A stretch of DNA of 64,000 bases from Misgurnus anguillicaudatus (taxonomy: Eukaryota > Chordata > Actinopteri > Cypriniformes > Cobitidae). A program made the translations under genes and the position numbers. The notes beneath the pieces were generated by a model. That model did not search any database. It had not been told where the DNA came from and saw only the letters and a program-made list of their open reading frames with translations. Positions 57,601 through 64,000 of this stretch are shown one piece after another. Location: positions 4,385,501 through 4,449,500 of the forward strand of contig NW_027395276.1 in the NCBI RefSeq assembly GCF_027580225.2, read 5' to 3'. The first letter of the stretch is position 1; each line of letters opens with the position of its first letter.

Positions 57601-60600
57601 TTGTCTCAAGATGCACACCAGTATTGTTTTTTGTAATATAACTAAGGCCTAGTCCTGAAATAATCTAAACTGTGTCCGGGAAACTGCCCCTACAGTATAT
57701 GTTAGCCTACATGTAATCTTTATATTGGGCTGAAATGACTGAGCTGTATTCCTTTAGGCCTAATCCTCCAATAGCACTTTTTGTTTCTTAAAGGAATATT
57801 CCATTTTCTTAAAAGAAAAATCCAGATAATTTACCACCATGTCATCCAAAATGTTGATGTCTTTCTTTGTTCAGTCGAGAAGAAATTATGTTTTTTGAGG
57901 AAAACATTGCAGGATTTTTCTCATTGTAATGGACTTTAATAAAGCCCAACATTTAATACTTAACTCAACACTTAACAGTTTTTTTCAACGGAGATTCAAA
58001 GGACTATAAACGATCCCAAACGAGGCATAAGGGTCTTATCTAGCGAAACGATTGTCATTTTTGACAAGAAAAATTAAAAATATGCTCTTTTAAAGCACAA
58101 CTTTTCGTCTAGGTCCGGTCCAGCGCAACCTAACGTAAATGCGTAGTGACGTAGGGAGGTCACGTGTTACATATATAAAACGCACATTTGCGGACCATTT
58201 TAAACAATAAACTGACACAAAGACATTAATTAGTATCAGTTGACATACAACAACGTAGGAACGGTCCTCTTTCAACACACTTGTAAACACTGGGGCGGAG
58301 TTTCGCGTTCGTCCTCTGTGACCTCTTGACGTCATGACGTATTGCGTCGGGTCACGCTAGCGCATCACGACCAGATCTAGACGAGAAGTTGTGCTTTAAA
58401 AGTGTATATTTGTTATTTTTATTGTCAAAAATGACAATCGTTTGCTAGATAAGACCCTTATGCCTCGTTTGGGATCGTTTTTAGTCATTTGAAACTTTGT
58501 TGAAAAAAATGTTAAGTGTTGAGTTAAGTATTAAATGTTGGGCTCTATTAAAGTCCATTAAAATGAGTGACATGGTGGTGAGTAAATTATCTGGATTTTT
58601 CTTTTAAGAAAATTGAATATTCCTTTAATGAGGCATAAATTATGTCAACCCAGTGCATGCCAAGTTTGTGCTGTGAATCTGAATTAAAAGTGAATTCAAC
58701 AATAGAAATGAAAAGAGGTTGTGTGTCTTGCTATGTTATAAGGCTATAGATTGCATTATAGTGGTCTCTAGCTCTATTGGGCTCTATCATACACCCGGCG
58801 CAATGCAGCGCAATGTGCGACACAAGTGTCTTTTGCTAGTGTCGACCGTTTAGCACCATGTTGTTTAAATAGCAAAAAGCTAATTCATTTGCGCTCTGTT
58901 ACGAATCCAATGTTGCATTCTGTTCTGAAAACAAGGTGTGTTCAGGCACATTGTTGGCGAGTTGCAAATTTGAGGCAACTAAAATTGACTACGCCATTGA
59001 CCAACAAAAAAGCTGGTCTAAAGTCTAAAGCAGGGGTGCCTAACCCTGCTCCAGTTCCAACACACCTGTCTGTAATTATCAAGCAACCCTGAACACCTTG
59101 ATTAGCTGCTTCAACTGTGTTTGATTGGGGATGAAGCTAAAATCTGCAGGATGGTAGCCCTCCAGGAACAGGGTTGGGCACCCGAGTCTAAAGTCTATGG
59201 CACAATACTGTTTTTGTTATTTAATGAGCACGTTTGTAATATGCGCCTATAAACGGGATGACACCGCGGGTTTGCTTATCACACACATGAATGCGCAGCA
59301 GCACAAAAAAGCTTTTAAATATGAAAGATTAAAGGATTAAAATGTAAAAGATTATTATTGAGTCTCTTGGACATAAATGAGGACAAATTATGAGACGTTA
59401 GAAGGTGTAAAGAGTTGCTTCACATGTAGCCTGGTAAGTAAATAAATGCTTTGCTTTAAACAAATGCATCTATTTTTAAATGTTTTTTAAATGCAACCTC
59501 ACAGATTTATTGTATATGATGACTCTGTACCTGTGGATATGATGAGTTGAAAAATATTTTAAGTAATGTTTTGTAAAAATCCCATGGCGCTGTCCGAGTG
59601 CTGAAAAACTTCGGCTCTCTGCACGTTTGTAAATTCTTTATCTCTTGTTTGTATTTTTAGAGTACAAACCTTTTCTTGCATATTTGCTAATTATTTTATG
59701 AGATTACAATGATTATGTAGGATATCAATACATTTACAGCAATTAAAAGCCTGCTATTTTTACTTCAGTGACTGAAAGAAAACTGCTTTTAAAGGTTTTA
59801 ATACAAAAAAATAATAATTTCAATACAAATAAAAGCAACACAATTTTTTAAAATTTTTCTTATTAGAAGACTGGTGGTCTTCTTCCTCCACTTAGTTTTT
59901 CAGTTAACAAATTCCACTTTCTAAGTAGGGATTAGGCATGACGGCAGGCACAACATGCTTTTAAAGGGGATGAGAGCTGAGACTCTCATTGGTTTATTGC
60001 ACGTTATGCCCAAAACACACCCATTACTCATTATGAAAATATTGTTAAATTGGCAAAAGTGAGTTCAAACAGTATTTTGTAATGTAGCTAATTATTTTAA
60101 AATGACAGTACCTTGTAATATATTATGTATTACATTTTGGTAGTAATTTTCCCAACTCTGCATGCCACTGACTTTCTTCCCTGAAAACTATCTTTCTCTT
60201 GGTCTGTCATCCGGTTTGTCTGTCTGTTTGCCTATCTCTCTGTCTTTCTCGGCCTCCCTGTCTGTGTGTCTCTGTCTGTCTGTCTGTATTTCTGCTCAGT
60301 GTTTTTGCATGACCTGTTGGGTCATTGCTCATTTTCAGAAGCTTGTATCTCTGCACATGTGTGTGTGTTTGTGTGTATGTGTGTGTTTGTGTGCAGTGCC
60401 TGGTGTTTGGAAGTTAATGCGTCTCATCTCAACAGGGTCAGTGGGGTGGTAAGCCATCATCTCAGCGTTATTCAGCAAACACTTGGTGCCCGGCTCAGAG
60501 TCCTTCCGTTTACTAATGAGTGAAAACAGACAGACCAATAATTCAAAAGTCAGGGGTTTAAAAAATCATCAGAAAATGCAGTAAATTAAGACAGAATGGG

Positions 60601-63600
60601 GTGGTTTCTCAGACAGGTTTAGATTAATCCAGGACTAGTCGTTAGTTATATATTAGGACATGTAAGTATATTTTACAAACATGTCTTACAAAAACAATAC
60701 TGGTATGCATGTTGAGACAAAACAATGGCACTGGTACATGTTAAAATATGTCAGTGCAAGTTGTTTTATTAATAAATGCATTTTAGTCTGGGACTAGACT
60801 TAAGCCATATCTGGGAAACCACTCCAACGTGTTTGGATCAATAACTTAAAAACATTGCTCATTAAAAACAAAATTTAGAGACTAATAAGTCAATAAACAA
60901 CGATGAATCAGTCCACAAACAGGAAATACAAACATGTTAGATAAATAAAGAAAATAAAAGGTTTAATCTCTCAGTGACTAAGGTTCAGATCTGACTTACC
61001 TGTCAGGTTTACTGGAGTCCAATCAAACCAGGCGAGCGAGCGACGGGCGGGAGAGAGAGAGAGAATTAATAATCAATATTTAGCATTTATATGCAGCATG
61101 ATATTACTGCAGATGAACTCTCAACAGTTTAGACACAGCAACACTGAAGCTTTTTACTTTGTTGGTAAAATCCTGCTTTGATAATAAAGATGATGGTTAT
61201 TAATAGCATCAAGACTTTACCCAGCAACAGTTACCAAATTTGCATTGAATTATGGGATATATCTGAACTATTTTAATTTCGCTCCTTCGTCTGGACTGTG
61301 CAATTCATCTCAGATGCTATTAACTTCATGTGCAGAAATAGCTGCTTTCTGCATATTTAATCTCACTCGTCTGTCTTCATCAACGCTTTCATCAGCCTCC
61401 TCCACAGATATAACACATCGGATCTTCATCTGAATTCAATCTGCTCATTTAACACCAAACCTCCGCACTTTAACGCTGTACCGCAGTAAATCTAGTGGGC
61501 TGATGTCTTACATGTGCCCCCTCCAGACGGAAAAAAAATCGATAAAATGAATACACAACATTATATTTAAAGAACAATAAAGCATTTAATGTATAAACGT
61601 CTGATTGAACTGAACATATGAAAAAAAACAAGCAATATAGGTGTGAAATAATTAAACATGAGTTTGTGCATACGTGAAGTTTTAGCTTAAAATAGCTCAC
61701 AGATAATTTATTATAACATGTTAACATGTTAAAATTATCACTTTGTAGGTGCGAGTAAAATTGTGCCGTTTCCGGGTGTGTCCTTTAAAATGCAAATGAG
61801 CTGATTTAATGCAAACACTGATCACCATAATGGTGGTTTGTTGATATTGAAACTCAACTGTGCTGTCAATTATATTCATAAATGTTTTATATTCATGATA
61901 TGTCCCCTTTAAGTTAAAGTAACATACAAATATATGTTGATTTGACAAAAATTATGCATTTTTTTACAGTGCAGCTGATGGTTTAACAATGTATACGCAA
62001 GTTATGCATTTGCAGCACTCTTTTTTTTAACACCGATGTTAACAGGTTTAAACATTCACAGTGTGTTGATGTGATTGGTTAAATGTTTGTGACGTAGAAA
62101 ACAGAGGTGGGATTGAGTCTGTCTTCAGAAAACGTTCTGTGACAAAATGCTCTGAAATGGTGTTGATTGATAAATTTGCATATTAAAAAACATCCCACTG
62201 ACATATAAACAACAATAAAAACTTGTTGTGTACTTCAGACTCACTTCTTGTAGAGGAGAATGGCAATGACGATGCAGATAATAAAAACGACAGCAAGGAC
62301 GGGTCCAACCACCCAGATGAGACCATCGCCCGCGTCCAAAGGCTGAGGGTCCGAGTCGGGTGCGATGACGGGGTCAGTGTACGGGCTGGCCACAAACATC
62401 TTCTGAACAAACATAAACAGGAGCATTAGATCTGTACACACGCATGCACGTACACATCTGTCTGCACACTGCACATCTTACCCCAGTGGTGGAGTTCAGT
62501 TCAGCCAGGATGAAGAAGACGTACTCCTGACCCGCTTCTAACGCACGGTTTTCAAAACCACCGTAGTCCAGCTGATCACCCAGCGTGAAGAACGCAGGTA
62601 GGGTTGCAGGTGTGAAGCGGGCGGTGATGTAAGCCCTCCTCAGATCCACCTTTCGCTGCCGAGGGTCTCGCTGTTTCTGGCTAATGTCCTTCAACAGCTG
62701 TGTCACATACACACGAAAGACTTTACACTTACCACAAGTTTGATATAGTGGAAATGGCACAAAACATTAATGTTTTACTCTCTCTTTTAGCTCTCTTTTT
62801 TTCTCGTGCATGTGTGAGATAAGACACTATGCTGACCAAGCACTTATATTTACCTCCTTAGAAGAATACTCAGACGTACTGGTTTAATGTTATTTATATC
62901 ACACACTAAAGTTATTATTAGTCATATAGAAACTAGTTCTGTAAAAAATATCAAACATTTGCTACATATCGACACTGAAAACGTAAAACAATTCCAATAC
63001 TTGTGTCCCACAGAAATTATATTCCGAAACCAGCTGGGTGTTTTCGCTGTCTTTTTTTCTTTAAAATGACGAGCAAAAACTGCATTAACCCAGATACTGT
63101 TGTGCTTTAAGTTCACAAAAAAAGAAAAAACATGTCATTTATTAACCCTCATGTCGTTCAGTGAGGTTTATTTTTACATTTGCACTATAATCTGTTTCTC
63201 ATATAAATGTTAATTACTACCTAACATTAAGAAACAAAAAGCAATACATTTTTTAAGTACTGCTATACAACTGTTTATGTTAGATAAGTTTTAGTAAATG
63301 TATTAGAAAATGTTGAAATTAACATTAAATTAATGAATGCTTTAAAAGTACACTGCAAAAAATTACTTTTTTTCTTGTTTTTAGTACAAATATCTAACAT
63401 TTTTTAAATCAAGATGTATTTTCTTGATCAGCAAAATGACCCTAGGAAATTTAGACAAAACATATACAATTTAAGTAAATGTGTGCTTAAAACAAGCAAC
63501 AAAAATGAATAAATAATCTGCCAGTGGGGTAAGAAAAATTTTCTTTAACATTTAAAGAAAAAATTAAAGAAAGATTTGCATACCCAAGCGGCAGATTTTT

Positions 63601-64000
63601 TTTGCTTGTTTTAATTTCATGTTAAACACTGTATGTGAAGGTGAAAATAACCTGCCATGTTATATTTGTCTTATAATAAAATAAAAATGAAAGTTTAAGG
63701 CCTTAATGTTGAAAAATGGTATTGAATTTTTTCAGGTATGATATCAAATTTAGAAATTCCAGTATTGTGACAATATGAATAAGAACGGCACAATTCTTTA
63801 GAAACCTGTCAAAACCTCAAAGTCAAAGTCTAGATGACACTTCAATAATTTTTATCATTTTAAAACAATAATTTTGTATTTTGCGTCCTCTGCTATCTAT
63901 GATCAGAGAAATGTAATGGTGTAAAATTTCACACATCGTACCTCCTCCAGGTCCATCCCATCTGGGCTCTTCAGGTGACTTATGACCCCTCTGGCTCTCG
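42262..64000 (-). CDS. ptprs: LAR-family receptor protein tyrosine phosphatase, ptprs-like, 3' half
   Basis: Exons in transcript order: 64000(partial)-63942, 62697-62482, 62402-62245, 61011-61000, 60512-60400, 55731-55634, 55201-55078, 54854-54679, 54601-54482, 54389-54235, 51535-51250, 51019-50841, 50751-50625, 50510-50385, 44489-44335, 42586-42451, 42330-42262 (TAG). Phases agree throughout; about 769 codons are present. One helix ([20 protein letters not shown]) is followed by [13 protein letters not shown] and HPPIPI, then D1 ([21 protein letters not shown] split between exons) and D2 ([21 protein letters not shown]). LAR-type receptors act in axon guidance and synapse formation; D1 is the active phosphatase and D2 is a regulatory near-copy. 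D1 text ([15 protein letters not shown] type) favours ptprs over ptprd/ptprf. Ig and fibronectin exons lie beyond the window. Confidence 0.92.
42705..43708. mobile_element. hAT-like element in a ptprs intron
   Basis: The ends CAGAGGCGTAATGCCC and the reverse complement of GGTGCATGACGCCCCTG are inverted, with GGGGGCAC/GTGCCCCC close to each end. No clear target duplication and no transposase ORF are seen. Confidence 0.55.
44559..44770 (-). mobile_element. Truncated non-LTR retrotransposon 3' end
   Basis: The minus strand ends TGAAATGACAATAAAGCATC then TTGCCTTGA, a typical fish LINE 3' tail. About 200 bp are present. The 5' boundary is not defined. Confidence 0.5.
45337..45575. repeat. Repeat family B, copy 1
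   Basis: About 240 bp (GCAAACGCTTCCGAAAATCA to CTGCCCGAACATTTTAA) are shared with 49550-49805 at high identity. An ACTACTTCCTGTTT block just upstream occurs twice (about 45197 and 45328). Confidence 0.85.
45580..45660. repeat. (CA)n microsatellite
   Basis: This is a perfect CA tract of about 80 nt in the nested repeat mosaic. Confidence 0.97.
45711..45781. repeat. Direct duplication, copy 1
   Basis: AGTGATTGACAGCATAATGC through ACTAAGCAT is repeated at 48420-48490 with one or two differences in the core. Copy 1 is followed at once by the hAT-like end CAGGGACGTGCACAGG. Confidence 0.85.
48420..48490. repeat. Direct duplication, copy 2
   Basis: Copy of 45711-45781, about 2.7 kb away in the same orientation. 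Confidence 0.85.
49550..49933. repeat. Repeat family B, copy 2 with its 3' terminus
   Basis: Matches 45337-45575 and then runs into AATAATAATAAG and the palindromic terminus AAGTGTGCTTTTGCAAGCAC at 49910-49930. The block order (CTTCCTGTTT, ATGGCGG, short microsatellite, palindromic end) parallels family A in the first 11 kb. Confidence 0.7.
52665..53193. mobile_element. Non-autonomous DNA element of the GTTCACACCAGA family, copy 2
   Basis: The ends GGTGCGTTCACACCAGA and TCTGGTGTGAACGTAC are inverted. The interior shares AACCAATCAG and GGCAGAAATACGAAACAACA with copy 1. It lies in the 2.7-kb ptprs intron within D1. Confidence 0.75.
53419..54146. mobile_element. Probable non-autonomous DNA transposon
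   Basis: The short inverted ends are TAGCCTGG and CCAGGCTA. The sequence type (GCCTAGCGCGCAAATTAATTC) recurs in fish genomes as far as can be recalled. No coding potential is seen, and the target duplication is not evident. Confidence 0.5.
56190..56612. mobile_element. Hairpin-forming MITE
   Basis: The left arm (CTGCCAAATTGAAAAATAAA through CTTGAGGCAAGACTG) pairs with the right arm at 56517-56612 over roughly 80 bp. The loop is T-rich. It lies in the ptprs intron between the juxtamembrane exons. Confidence 0.78.
57792..58624. mobile_element. TTAA-target element with long inverted repeats
   Basis: The ends AGGAATATTCCATTTTC and the reverse complement of TTGAATATTCCT are flanked by TTAA at 57788-57791 and 58625-58628. 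Pairing continues for over 200 bp on each side (for example GATAAGACCCTTATGCCTCG against its complement). The element is non-coding and of Kolobok/piggyBac type. Confidence 0.85.
59031..59185. mobile_element. 155-bp hAT MITE with exact target duplication
   Basis: The ends CAGGGGTGCCTAACCC and the reverse complement of GGGTTGGGCACCCGA are inverted. The exact 8-bp duplication GTCTAAAG is at 59023-59030 and 59186-59193. Confidence 0.88.
60598..60825. mobile_element. MITE of the GGTTTCTCAGACAGG type
   Basis: The ends GGGGTGGTTTCTCAGACAGG and the reverse complement of ATATCTGGGAAACCACTCC are inverted, with inner GGACTAGT/GACTAGAC words. A related degraded copy lies near 57500-57690. Confidence 0.75.
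61000..61011 (-). other. ptprs: 12-nt microexon of the ptprs-like gene
   Basis: TAAACCTGACAG is bounded by an AG acceptor (61013-61012) and a GTAAGT donor. With its neighbours it completes KNKPDSKRK, the known juxtamembrane wording of PTPRS. Its length is a multiple of three, so it can be included or skipped without a frame change. Confidence 0.88.
61012..62244. other. ptprs intron between microexon and transmembrane exon
   Basis: No exon or recognised repeat is seen. Confidence 0.5.
62698..63941. other. ptprs intron upstream of the juxtamembrane extracellular exon
   Basis: AT-rich DNA without recognisable exon or repeat. Confidence 0.5.

Larger units (their letters stand above)
57030..60160. 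mobile_element. 3.1-kb non-autonomous hAT element carrying nested MITEs
   Basis: The ends CAGTGTTGGGAGTAATGCATT and the reverse complement of TTTTCCCAACTCTG are inverted. Flanks CATGTCAC (57022-57029) and CATGCCAC (60161-60168) form an 8-bp duplication with one mismatch. Inside are a degraded TAGTCCCAGAC-type MITE (about 57500-57690), the TTAA element and a hAT MITE. No transposase ORF remains. Confidence 0.78.

Overview
The window is vertebrate nuclear DNA, most likely from a teleost and probably a cyprinid. It holds spliced genes with GT-AG introns, a fish-expanded TRIM gene, a GRAM-domain gene, a LAR-type receptor phosphatase gene, many hAT and TTAA-target DNA transposons, and abundant CA, AAT and AAG microsatellites. 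Nothing looks prokaryotic or viral.

Layout. (1) 1-11494: a head-to-tail array of one family of non-coding elements with ~1.1 kb units. A 299-bp hAT element and a LINE-like fragment have inserted into it, and it ends in five stacked copies of the family's 3' terminus. (2) 11498-15290, plus strand: a complete six-exon TRIM gene of the finTRIM type (550 codons) with a perfect interferon-response element just upstream of its ATG. An 86-bp piece of its 5' flank recurs at 17339-17424. (3) 18080-36205, minus strand: a complete eleven-exon GRAMD2-like gene (325 codons), convergent with the TRIM gene. Its last intron is 10.9 kb long and carries a three-level transposon nest: hAT, inside it another hAT, inside that a tyrosine-recombinase element with split direct repeats. 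Its first intron holds a 1.2-kb 13-bp minisatellite. (4) 36206-42261: intergenic DNA and the probable 3' UTR of the next gene. (5) 42262-64000, minus strand: the 3' half of a LAR-family receptor tyrosine phosphatase, closest to ptprs. Seventeen coding exons can be joined in frame, covering the juxtamembrane extracellular end, the transmembrane helix, a 12-nt microexon, the D1 and D2 phosphatase domains and the stop. Its 5' half lies beyond the window.

The three genes are not an operon and have no evident shared pathway: innate-immunity ubiquitin ligase, ER-anchored lipid-contact protein, and neuronal adhesion phosphatase. Most of the unusual content is transposon architecture and splice-site context. 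The best candidates for something under-described are the tyrosine-recombinase element that has split direct repeats but no visible reverse transcriptase, and the 11-kb element array, whose ends look like a Helentron/Helitron2-type rolling-circle element.

Exon borders were read by hand from splice signals, reading-frame phase and protein-family similarity. No alignment or database search was run.
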